This document shows, piece by piece, positions 9,105-18,236 of a DNA stretch of 59,330 nucleotides. Both the position numbers and the translations under genes were made by a program. Origin of the DNA: JAWKTM01 sp041399085 (GTDB lineage Bacteria; Planctomycetota; Planctomycetia; Pirellulales; Pirellulaceae); assembly GCA_041399085.1 (NCBI GenBank), contig JAWKTM010000044.1:1-59330 (forward strand), read 5' to 3'. Numbering within the stretch: position 1 is the first letter of the stretch; each line of letters begins with the position of its first letter. The notes below the pieces were generated by a model that was given only the letters and a program-made list of their open reading frames with translations, did no database searches and was not told where the DNA came from.

Positions 9105-10079
9105 TTATTGGGCGACGATGCGGCTGCCGGTGTTGTTTGCTGGCGTGATGAGAACCTCAGCGTCTTCCGCGTCGGATGTGTTGTCGGCGAGCAGCGCGTG
9201 GCGGAGATCTTCGGCGGCAGTTTGCGATGGTGTCAACGCGAACAGGGTCGGGCCCCACGAGCTTTGTCCGACTCCCGCGACGCCGAGCGATCGAATCCGC
9301 TCGACTAGCGCGGTTAGCTCGCTGCCGTTGTACGGTCCGCCTTGCAGCGCCTTGAAACAAAGGCCGGCGGCATGGCCGTAGCGATACAGGCTGGCGCTGA
9401 AGCCGTCGAAGTCTGCCGCGGCAAGTGCGGGAAGCAGGTGCTCGCGCAGTTCGCGAGCCAACGACTCGCTGGCTGCGGCCGAAACGGCGGGCAACGCGTC
9501 GAACGCTCGCTGTTCCGCATCGCCGGCTAGGCCTTGAAAATGACGCGGGCGAACCAGCACGACTCGCCAATCGTCGGGCACGTCCAATCGCGAATCGAGC
9601 GGCGAGAGCGTTTCGTCAGGCAGCTTGCCTCGTTCGATAATCAACCCGCCTTCGAGAAAGCCGTAGGTGCCGACCGCCGAACGCAAGCCGCGGCCGACGC
9701 TGCGAGCCAGTTCGGCCGGAGGCGGGCAGACTCGGCCGTGCCAAGCGTTCAAGCCGGCGGCGATCGAGAGCGCGAGTTGCGTTCCCGCGCCCAGTCCCAC
9801 GTGCTGTGGCGGGATGTCGACAACTTCGACTTGGCAGGGACGAACACCACGCAGTTCGTAAAAGTCGAGCCAACGGCCAGCGAACTCGGCCGCTCGATCT
9901 GACGCGGGGCCGGTCGTCGTCAAGCGGTCGGCCCACGTGATCCGTAACGTCACGCTGGGTTGCTCGACCATCATCCCTACGCCTCCGAATTGGCGGCCGG
10001 TAGATTGGCCGAACGACAGCAGCCCGAAGTGCAGGCGGCTGGGTGCGGTGACGGTGACTTGCGTCGGAGCGGTGTTCAC
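9105..10079 (-). CDS. Beta-RFA-P synthase homologue (GHMP family, methanopterin biosynthesis)
   Basis: 324 aa from GTG 10079. The N-terminus VTVTAPSRLHFGLLSFG and the glycine-rich loop PPQHVGLGAGTQLALSIAAGLN are the GHMP-type signatures of beta-ribofuranosylaminobenzene 5'-phosphate synthase. That enzyme makes the first committed intermediate of (tetrahydro)methanopterin from PRPP and 4-hydroxybenzoate or pABA. Planctomycetes use this cofactor for C1 oxidation, which fits. A C-terminal GVGQSSWGPTLFAL segment is also conserved in the family. The frame extends to 10322 with no family-like sequence, so the shorter start is preferred. No other pathway genes lie nearby. Confidence 0.85.
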   Translation of the reverse strand: MNTAPTQVTVTAPSRLHFGLLSFGQSTGRQFGGVGMMVEQPSVTLRITWADRLTTTGPASDRAAEFAGRWLDFYELRGVRPCQVEVVDIPPQHVGLGAGTQLALSIAAGLNAWHGRVCPPPAELARSVGRGLRSAVGTYGFLEGGLIIERGKLPDETLSPLDSRLDVPDDWRVVLVRPRHFQGLAGDAEQRAFDALPAVSAAASESLARELREHLLPALAAADFDGFSASLYRYGHAAGLCFKALQGGPYNGSELTALVERIRSLGVAGVGQSSWGPTLFALTPSQTAAEDLRHALLADNTSDAEDAEVLITPANNTGSRIVAQ

Positions 10080-10380
10080 GGGAAAGCAACGGAAAAGGGC
10101 GAGAGATGGCGACGAATGGGATGTAATCCGCCGCGGCGAACGCTCACGATAGAAGCTGGGCCGCGGATCGTCGAGCGACGCGTAGGCCATCGCGGTGAGG
10201 ACTCGTGGCACTTTGCGGCCAAAGTCGCGGAGAACTTTTACGATCGGGCGGGGTTCGATTTTGTTGGTCGCCGACGCATTGGATTGGCGGCGGTGCGTCG
10301 TCACTTGATTCAATTCGCACACAACTTAACAATGAAGCCACGCGACACGCGATTCGTTCACGAATTTTTGGGGGAAGCGA
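10080..10380. other. Divergent intergenic region
   Basis: Lies between the minus-strand RFA-P synthase homologue and the plus-strand 10.4-26.9 kb operon. It should hold promoters for both. No clear promoter, operator or RNA structure was seen. A GGGGGA tract lies just before the ATG at 10381. Confidence 0.4.
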
Positions 10381-12943
10381 ATGGTGAGGGACCGACGCAC
10401 GCCGGCTGGATTTCGCTGGAGTTGGGCGGTCGCTGTCTCACTGTGGCTGATATTGCTGGCCCCTGCTTCTCATGGTTCCGCCGCGGCGGCCGATCTGGTC
10501 GAAGCGACTCGGCAGTGGCACACGGGCAAGTACGCCGAGTGCATCGAGTCGGCGACGCAGGCGATCGAAGCCGACGATTATCGCGAAGATTGGCGGTGGT
10601 TGAAGCTGCAATCGGAAATGGCGATCGGCCGCTATGCCGACGCGCTGAAGACGCTGGACGCGGCGCTGGAACGCTACGAGTACAGCATTCGCCTTCGGTG
10701 GTTGGGCCGCGACGTTTGCCGGCACAATAACCAAGTTGAACGAGCGGCGAAGCTGACCGACGAGATTGGCGAATTGGCTCGCACGGCGGGCTGGCGTTTT
10801 CGCGACGCGGCGAATCAAACGGTGTTGGCTCGCTACCTGCTGGAGGAAGGGTTCGATGCCAAGCAAGTGTTGCGAGCGTTGACCGACATCAAAAAGCGGC
10901 TGCCGAACTTTGCGGAAGCTCATTTGTTGAGCGGACAGTTGGCACTCGACAAACACGACTACGCGTTGGCGGCCGAGTCGTTCGAGCAGGCCGTGAAGCA
11001 TGACAGCGAGAATCCGGCGGCGCATTACGGATTGGCTCAGGCTTTCGCTCCCAGCGATTCGGATCGAGCCGACGCGGCACTGAAGGCGGCGCTCGCGTTG
11101 AACCCGCGGCATGTGGATAGCCTGCTGATGTTGGTCGATTCGCATGTCGATGCCGAGTTGTACGACAAGGCGGAGGCGACGCTAACTCAGATCGAGGAGA
11201 TCAACGCGCATCATCCGCGAGCGTGGGCGTATCGAGCGGTGTTGGCTCATCTGCGCGGCGATGCGGAGGCCGAAGAACAGGCGCGGAAGGAAGCGTTGGC
11301 TTCGTGGGCGACCAATCCTGAAGTCGATTCGCTGATCGGCACGAAGCTGTCGCAGAAGTATCGCTTTGCCGAAGGCGCGGCGTATCAGCGACGGGCGTTG
11401 GTGTTCGCTCCGGATTATCTGCCGGCGAAGATTCAATTGGCCAACGATCTGTTGCGGTTGGGCGAAGAAGAGGAAGGTTGGCGGCTGGCGGCGGAGGTCC
11501 ACGAGCGCGATGGATACAACGTGGTCGCTTACAACTTGATTACGTTGCAAGACGAGCTGCGCGGATATCGGACGCTTGAACGCGACGGGCTGTTGGTGCG
11601 AATGGAGGCTCGCGAGGCTTCGATCTATGGCCAGCAGGTGCTGGATTTGCTGGCCCGTGCGAAGCGGCAGTTATGTGAGAAATACGACGTGACGATCGAT
11701 CGCCCGGTGGTGGTCGAGTTGTTTCCGCGTCAGCAGGATTTCGCGATTCGCACGTTCGGGCTGCCGGGCGGAGCCGGTTTCCTGGGCGTCTGTTTCGGGC
11801 ACGTGATTACGGCCAACAGTCCGGCGTCGCAGGCGGCGAGCCCATCGAATTGGCAAGCGACGCTGTGGCACGAGTTCTGTCACGTGGTGACGTTGCACAA
11901 AACGAACGGCACAAGATGCCGCGTTGGTTGGCGAAGGGATTTCGGTTTACGAAGAGCGTCAGGCCGATGCCACCTGGGGGACAAGCGATCAATCCGCGCT
12001 TATCGCGAGATGATGTTGGGCGACGAACTGACTCCGGTAAGCGAATTGAGCGGCAAGATTTCTCGATCACACCATCGCCACTGCACTTGCGGTTCGCCTA
12101 CTGAATCGTCGCTGGTCGTCGAGTATTTGATCGAGAAGTTTGGAGTGGAAACGTTACAGCGAATCTTGGTGGACTTGGGCGTCGGCATGCCGAGCCTCAA
12201 CGATGCGCTTGGCACGTTACACCGGTTCGCTCGATGCGCTCGATAAGGAGTTCGCCGACTACGCCCGACAGCGAGCCGAAGCGATGGCGCCCGCGGCCGA
12301 TTGGACTTCGCCCGAGTTAATGCCGCGTGCTGATTTGGAGACGATCGACGCTTGGCTCGAAGATCATCCGAACAACTATCCGGCGCTTCAATGGAAAGCG
12401 ACGCGTTTGATTGCCGAGAAGCAGTGGGATCAAGCGATCCAAACGTTGAACGAAATGCGTCGCCTATATCCGCAAGACATCAGCCCGAACAATCCGCATC
12501 TGCTGTTGGCCCAGGCTTATCGCGAGTCGAACAATCCGGTGATGGAACGAGCTGTGTTGGAAAGCTTCGCGGCGCTGTCGGCGGATGAATTGAGTGTGTT
12601 TCAGCGATTGGTTGAGATGCATTCGTCGGCGGGAGATTGGGCGAGTGCGTAGAAGTTCGCCAAGCGGATTCTGGCCGTGAATCCGTTGCAACGGTTTCCG
12701 CACGAGTCGCTGGCTCGGGCGGCCGAGCAGATGGGCGACGATTCACTGGCCATCGAAGCCAACACCGCGCTGCTGGCCCTGGATCCGATCGACTTGGCGG
12801 GGCTGCATTTTCAACTGGCGACGCTGCATCATCGAGCCGGCCGGGCGGACGAAGCGAAGCGGCATGTGTTGTTGGCGTTGGACGAAGCGCCGCGTTATCG
12901 GGCCGCCCACGAACTGCTGTTGAAGTTGGTCGAGGAGAAGTGA
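10381..12943 (+). pseudogene. TPR protein with peptidase-MA-like metalloprotease domain, broken
   Basis: Signal or anchor segment at residues about 13-37 (VAVSLWLILLAPASHGSAAAA), then many TPR units (for example AEAHLLSGQLALDKHDYALAAESFEQAV), then a zinc-protease core WHEFCHVVTLHKTN (HExxH) at about 11868-11910. Just after it the frame slips several times: pieces KMPRWLA, EGISVYEERQADATWG and GGQAINPR lie in different frames between 11905 and 12010. It changes again near 12215, and an in-frame TAG interrupts it at 12650-12652 before TPRs resume to 12943. Intact length would be about 855 aa. As first gene of the operon it is probably a periplasmic chaperone or protease. Confidence 0.75.
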
Positions 12944-12944
12944 C

Positions 12945-13774
12945 GTGAAGCGAAAACTGGTGTGTTTGGCGGTCTCGCTGTCGTTGTTGTTCGCGGCCGT
13001 GGCGGTGAGCGTGGCTCAGCGGGGATGGAATCGTCGCCAAGCAATCGATCCCGAAATGGTGGATCGCAACGGCGTGCCCGAATGGGAGAACGACGCTGAC
13101 TTCAAAGACGACGTGTTCACGTTCGTGCGCGTGAGGTACACGTCGTATGGCGGCGGCTGGCGAGGCGGCAAGTGGGCCACGGACTGGCCTGACAGCGATT
13201 TGAATTTCTCATTCCGGCTGCACGAATTGACGTCGATGGAAGTCGACCCGCACGGCAAGATTCTGGATCTGACGGACCCCGACCTGTTTAATTACCCATT
13301 TCTCTATTTGATCGAACCGGGGCAGATGGCTCTCACGGACGAAGAGATTTCGGCGTTGCGGCACTATTTGCTGAATGGCGGATTCTTGATGGTGGATGAC
13401 TTTTGGGGCGAGGACGAATGGCTGGGATTCTATCGGAATATCAAACAGGTGTTCCCGGATCGCGAGCCGGTCGAGTTGCCGCTGGAACACGAAATTTTCC
13501 ACTGTGTGTATGACCTGAACCAGAAACCGCAGATACCCAGCATTCACGCCTGGTACAACGGTTACACAACCGAACGTTGGGACGCGCGAGAAGCCCACTA
13601 TCGTGCGATCTTTGATGATAAGGATCGCATGATAATATAATCTGCCATAACACGGACTTGGGGATGGCTGGGAGCGCGAAGGCATGGACCCTGGCTACTT
13701 CAAAGAGTATTCAGAAAAAGAAGTGGGCCTATCCGCTGGGGATCAATATCGTGACTTACGCGATGACTCATTGA
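12945..13774 (+). pseudogene. DUF4159-domain secreted protein, 3' end frameshifted
   Basis: Starts 2 nt after the preceding gene, with signal peptide MKRKLVCLAVSLSLLFAAVAVSVA. The DUF4159 core is clear: FTFVRVRYTSYGGGWRGGKW, LYLIEPGQMALTDEEISALR, LLNGGFLMVDDFWGEDEW. DUF4159 resembles a degenerate glutamine-amidotransferase fold. After 13620 the frame moves twice; the pieces HNTDLGDGWEREG, DPGYFKEYSEK and KKWAYPLGINIVTYAMTH complete the protein, with a stop at 13772-13774. Full length would be about 275 aa. Other family members sit in MoxR/DUF58 operons as here. Confidence 0.8.
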
Positions 13775-13839
13775 ACATGCCGCGATTTTCCAGTTCACAT
13801 CTCACACACCTTTTCAATGCCTTCTATCAGGAGACGCCG

Positions 13840-14875
13840 GTGACGGACGTTGACCCTTATCAAGCAGAACAGCAAGCCGTCGAGCGGGTACGCAGCAGTC
13901 GCCAGCGGATCGATGCGGAGCTGTCGAAAGTCATCATTGGCCAAAGGAAGTCGTCGAGCAGTTGTTAATTAGCTTGTTCGCGGGCGGACATTGTTTAATC
14001 ACCGGCGCGCCCGGGAGTTGTGAACCAGCCGCCTGGTTCGCTCGATTGCAAGGTGTTTCACTTGCAGTTTCAACGCATTCAGTTCGCGCCCGATCTCATG
14101 CCGGCGGACATTGCAGGTACCCGGAAATCCTGGAGCAAACGGCGGACGGCCATCGCAAGATGCAGTTCGTCAAGGGACCGATTTTTGCCAATGTGATTTG
14201 CGGATGAAATTAACCGGACACGCCAAAAACGCAGGCGGCATTGTTAGAAGCGATGCAAAAGTTTCATCAAGTGACCGCGGCGGTGCGGTATCCGCTGGAA
14301 AGAACCATTCTTTGCTCGCCGCAAGCCAATCGAAATGGAAGAGGTACGTATCCTTTGCCGGAAGCGCGCTCGACCGTTTCATGTTCAACGTGCCGGATTG
14401 ATTACTTGCCGGAAGACAACGAAGTCGCCGTGGTACGATACAGACCACTTCACCCTTGCCCCGAGCCGTTCAGGCGCTCGTTCACGGGCGACGATGTGCA
14501 GCAGTTTCGATGCGTCGACACGCAAAGTTCCCATCTCGCCGAAGAGCTGGTTCGTTACGCGGTCCGATTGGCGGCGGCCAGTCGGCCGGGGCAACCTCAT
14601 TCGCCGACGTTTGTGAACAGTTGATTTGGTTGGGAGCCGGTTTACTGACGGCTCCAGTATTTGACGCTGGGAGCGAAGGCACGCAACTTTGTTGTCCGGC
14701 CGCTCGCATGTGACGATCGACGATTTGCGAGCGTTGGTTACTCCCACGTTTTGTATCGCATCTTGATCGGATATCGAGCGGAGGCCGAGAAGGGGTATCG
14801 GTGGAACAAGTGATCCAGCGGCTGATCGAAGCCGTGCCGCCGCCAGGGAATAGTTGGACGTCGAAAGAGTGTTAG
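13840..14875 (+). pseudogene. MoxR-family AAA+ ATPase, many frame changes
   Basis: GTG 13840 follows AGGAG by 6 nt. Family pieces appear in order but scattered over three frames: RQRIDAELSKVIIGQ, LLISLFAGGHCLITGAPG, LQFQRIQFAPDLMPADIAGT, ILEQTADGHRKMQFVKGPIFANV, TQAALLEAM, GTYPLPEA, IDYLPEDNEVAVV, EELVRYAVRLAAASRPGQP and VTIDDLRALVTP, ending near 14875. About ten indels are needed. The Walker A lysine/threonine (expected GLAKT after GAPG) cannot be read even when frames are changed, so there are substitutions too. MoxR ATPases act as chaperones for VWA proteins, matching the DUF58/VWA genes that follow. Confidence 0.8.
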
Positions 14876-14952
14876 TGAATTCGGTTGTGTGAGACAAGCT
14901 CCACCTTCCATATCTCGTTGATCGAAGCTTCTGAAAAACAGAACGGCAACTT

Positions 14953-15960
14953 ATGGCAAGGAGTCGGCAACAACTTGGCCAGCGAAATGGCGGCTCGGGT
15001 CGCGCACCGAGCGGCTCGAATGCTTCGTTCATTGATCCGGCCACGCTGGTTCGGATCAAGAACTTGCAGCTTCGCGCCAAGGTGGTTGTCGAAGGATTCT
15101 TCAGCGGCTTGCATCGCAGCCCCTACCATGGGTTCTCGGTTGAATTCAGCGAGTATCGGCAATATACGGCCGGCGACGACTTGCGTTATTTGGATTGGAA
15201 GCTCTTCGCGCGCAGCGACCGGTACTACATCAAGCGATTCGAGGATGAGACGAATTTGCGATGTTATCTGTTAGTCGATCTAAGTCGCTCGATGGGATTC
15301 GGTTCGGTTGGCTATGACAAGGCCGAATACGCTCGCACCACGGCGGCAACCTTCGCGTACTTTTTGTCATTGCAGCGCGATGCCGTCGGTCTAGTGACGT
15401 TCGATGAACGGATTCAGGATTATCTGCCGGCGCGGTTTCGTCCTGGACATCTGCATCGCGTGATGATGGGACTGGAGCACGCGGTGGCGGGCAAGTCGAC
15501 GAACTTGCAACTGCCGCTGGAACAGATCGCTCGCACGGCGGCCAAGCGGGGCATGATCGTGTTGATCTCGGATATGCTCGCTCCGATCGAGGCGATTGAA
15601 AGCCAGTTGGGTTATCTTCGTTCGCGGGGCCATGAAGCGGTCGTCATGCGAGTACTCGATCCGGCGGAAGTGGATTTTGGGTTCGATCAGCCGGCGATGT
15701 TTCAGGACTTGGAATCGGGTCGCGAAATGTATATCGATCCTGCGGCGACGCGTGACGAGTATCGACGGCGATTCGAGGAACACGCGGCCGGTTTGGATCG
15801 CGTTTGCAACCAATTGGGGATTGATCTGTATTCGCTGAGCACGGATCGGCCGGTGGAGTTCGCGTTGTTTGATTTGTTGAACTCGCGGATGCATCGCGGG
15901 CGACAGGCGTCGCGGCAAACCGGACAGCGGGCGGCGGCGACGGGCGGAGGCGGATTATGA
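14953..15960 (+). CDS. DUF58 protein with VWA-like fold
   Basis: 335 aa, intact. The family signature DUF58 is at residues about 60-90 (EFSEYRQYTAGDDLRYLDWKLFAR). The MIDAS-type metal site is LLVDLSRSMGFG at about 113-124, followed by LVTFDERI and MIVLISDMLAP. DUF58 proteins pair with MoxR ATPases, probably as the cytoplasmic partner of the membrane VWA proteins. The stop overlaps the next start (ATGA). The N-terminal 25 residues are polar and variable, so the exact start is less certain. Confidence 0.88.
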   Translation: MARSRQQLGQRNGGSGRAPSGSNASFIDPATLVRIKNLQLRAKVVVEGFFSGLHRSPYHGFSVEFSEYRQYTAGDDLRYLDWKLFARSDRYYIKRFEDETNLRCYLLVDLSRSMGFGSVGYDKAEYARTTAATFAYFLSLQRDAVGLVTFDERIQDYLPARFRPGHLHRVMMGLEHAVAGKSTNLQLPLEQIARTAAKRGMIVLISDMLAPIEAIESQLGYLRSRGHEAVVMRVLDPAEVDFGFDQPAMFQDLESGREMYIDPAATRDEYRRRFEEHAAGLDRVCNQLGIDLYSLSTDRPVEFALFDLLNSRMHRGRQASRQTGQRAAATGGGGL

Positions 15961-18236
15961 GCGTGCTGGTGCCGCTGTATCTAGCCGGTCTGGGCGCGCT
16001 GTCGCTGCCGGTGCTGTTTCACTTGATTCGACGAACGCCGCGCGGGCATCAGCCATTCAGCACGCTGTTGTTTCTGTCGCCTTCGCCGCCACGGTTAACT
16101 CGGCGCAGTCGCTTGGATCATTGGTTGCTGTTGCTGCTGCGAGCCGCGGCGCTGGCGCTGTTGGCATTGGCGTTCGCGCGGCCGTTCTTTCGAGCTTCCG
16201 CCGTGTTGTCGTTAGAGCAACTGGCTGGCCGGCGAGTGGCCATTGTGTTGGATACGAGCGCCAGTATGCGGCGGTCGGATTTGTGGCCACAGGCATTAGC
16301 GCACGCGGAGCGGACGATCAAGGAACTTGGGCCGAACGATGATGTCGCGCTGGTGACGTTCGACGAACATGCGCAGACGATCGTGGACTTCGAACGCCCA
16401 GGAGAACCGCCGACTCGCGACAAACCGAATCTGGTGCGACAGCAGTTGAAATCGCTTGGTCCGAGTTGGCGATCGACCGACCTGGGCTCGGCGTTAGTTT
16501 CTGTCGCGACGGAACTGGACTCGGCGGTCGAAGAGGCCGAGTCGATTGCCGAACCGCAAATCGTGCTGATTACGGATTTGCAGAGTGGCAGTCGCGTTGA
16601 GGACTTGCAGGCGTATGAGTGGCCGAGCCAAGTGCCAGTGGTTGTGCATGCGGTGCGAGCCAGCAAGTCGTCGAACGCGAGTGCGTTGCTATTGACCGAC
16701 ACAGAGCAAGCGACGGAAGACGATGATTCGCGCGTGCGTGTGATCAACGCGGCGGATTCGACGGCGGAGCAGTTCTTTGTGCGGTGGCAGTCAGCGGATG
16801 GTCGCTTGGCGGCGGACGAGTCGTTGCCGGTGCATGTGCCGGCCGGCCAAAGTCGCGTGGTGCGGTTGAAGCGTCCAAGTGAGTTGACGGCCGACCGAAT
16901 TGAGTTGATCGGAGACGACGACGTGTTTGACAATTTGCACTTCGTGGTTCCGCCTCGAATCGAGACGTTGCCGGTCGTTTACATCGGCAACGATTCGCCA
17001 ACCGATCCCGAAGGTCCGCGTTATTACATGGAAATCGCTTGGGCCGACGATGCGTTGCGGCAAGTGGAACTGCATACGCTGACGGATGATAAAGCTGCGA
17101 ATCCCGATGAAGGCGGCGACGAAGAACGTGCGTCAAGCGAGTCGGAGGCAGCAAGTGATTCGAGGGGCGGAAAGCCGAACTTAACGTGGAGCGAGCTTTC
17201 CACACTGCGTCCCAAGGCGGTTGTCGTGACGGGCGCGTTGTCCGCGACGATGCAAGAGCGACTGCGTAACTTCGCTGAGTCCGGCGGCCTGCTGTTGTTG
17301 GCGCCGTTGTCGCGCGAAGCCGCGGCGACTCATGCGGCGTTGTTCGATGGCGTCGAAGTTATCGCGCCGGACTCGGAAGCGGCGGAAGGCGACTCAACCG
17401 CGGAAGCGACTGAGTCCCGTGATTCCGACGTCGAGCAAACGGCTGGCGGTCGACGCGGTTATCGCCTGCTCGCCGAGATCGACTTTTCGCATCCGTTGTT
17501 TCAGCCGTTCAGCAATCCGCGTTACAACGACTTCACGGCCATTCATTTTTGGCGGCATCGGCGTCTGCGGTTGGAAGACGATTCTCCGTTCCAGACGTTG
17601 GCCCGATTCGACAACGGTGATCCGGCGATTCTGGAGCAGGCGTTGGGCGACGGGCGCGGGATCCTGTTCACCAGCGGCTGGCATCCGGCCGATAGCCAAT
17701 TGGCGTTGTCCAGCAAGTTCGTGCCGCTGATGCAGTTGTTGTTGGACCAAGCGGCGGGCGGCAAGCTGGTTCGTTCATCGGTTGCGGTGGGCGAGTCGCT
17801 GGCATTGCCGGCTTGGAAGTCACGCGCGAACGTGGTGAACGCTCGTCGCGTGCGAACGGTCACCAAGCCAGATAAGACAATCGTGCGGCTGACCAGCGAC
17901 GCAACCAACTTCGACGACACGGACCAGCCTGGTTTGTACGAGTTGCGGTCGGACGAGGAAACGTATCTGTTTGCCGTGAATCTCGACGCGTCCGAAAGCA
18001 ACACGGCGCCTTTGGACGTGGGTCAATTGGAACAGGCTGGCGTGCGGCTGGGCACGGAAATCACGCAGGCCGAGCGACGCGACCGATTGCGTCAGCAGCG
18101 TGATAAGGAATTGGAAGACCGACAACAAGTTTGGCGTTGGCTGATCGTGGCAGCGCTGGGGATACTGATGTTGGAAACCGGATTGGCCAGCCGAGCGGCT
18201 CGTCAAACAAATCAACCGACGGAGGCAACGTCATGA
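15957..18236 (+). CDS. BatA-like membrane protein with VWA domain
   Basis: 759 aa. The BatA N-terminal membrane region is obvious: PLYLAGLGALSLPVLFHLIRR, then PFSTLLFLSPSPP, then a second helix around residues 58-80. A VWA domain follows with the MIDAS motif VAIVLDTSASMRRSD at about 95-109. After the VWA domain come a beta-rich segment (about 250-340), an acidic linker (about 390-425), and a DUF4159/amidotransferase-like part (LRNFAESGGLLLLAPLS). A final helix near residues 725-748 anchors the C-terminus. It overlaps both neighbours by 4 nt, indicating translational coupling. Likely role: periplasmic scaffold of a MoxR-dependent complex. Confidence 0.88.
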   Translation: MSVLVPLYLAGLGALSLPVLFHLIRRTPRGHQPFSTLLFLSPSPPRLTRRSRLDHWLLLLLRAAALALLALAFARPFFRASAVLSLEQLAGRRVAIVLDTSASMRRSDLWPQALAHAERTIKELGPNDDVALVTFDEHAQTIVDFERPGEPPTRDKPNLVRQQLKSLGPSWRSTDLGSALVSVATELDSAVEEAESIAEPQIVLITDLQSGSRVEDLQAYEWPSQVPVVVHAVRASKSSNASALLLTDTEQATEDDDSRVRVINAADSTAEQFFVRWQSADGRLAADESLPVHVPAGQSRVVRLKRPSELTADRIELIGDDDVFDNLHFVVPPRIETLPVVYIGNDSPTDPEGPRYYMEIAWADDALRQVELHTLTDDKAANPDEGGDEERASSESEAASDSRGGKPNLTWSELSTLRPKAVVVTGALSATMQERLRNFAESGGLLLLAPLSREAAATHAALFDGVEVIAPDSEAAEGDSTAEATESRDSDVEQTAGGRRGYRLLAEIDFSHPLFQPFSNPRYNDFTAIHFWRHRRLRLEDDSPFQTLARFDNGDPAILEQALGDGRGILFTSGWHPADSQLALSSKFVPLMQLLLDQAAGGKLVRSSVAVGESLALPAWKSRANVVNARRVRTVTKPDKTIVRLTSDATNFDDTDQPGLYELRSDEETYLFAVNLDASESNTAPLDVGQLEQAGVRLGTEITQAERRDRLRQQRDKELEDRQQVWRWLIVAALGILMLETGLASRAARQTNQPTEATS

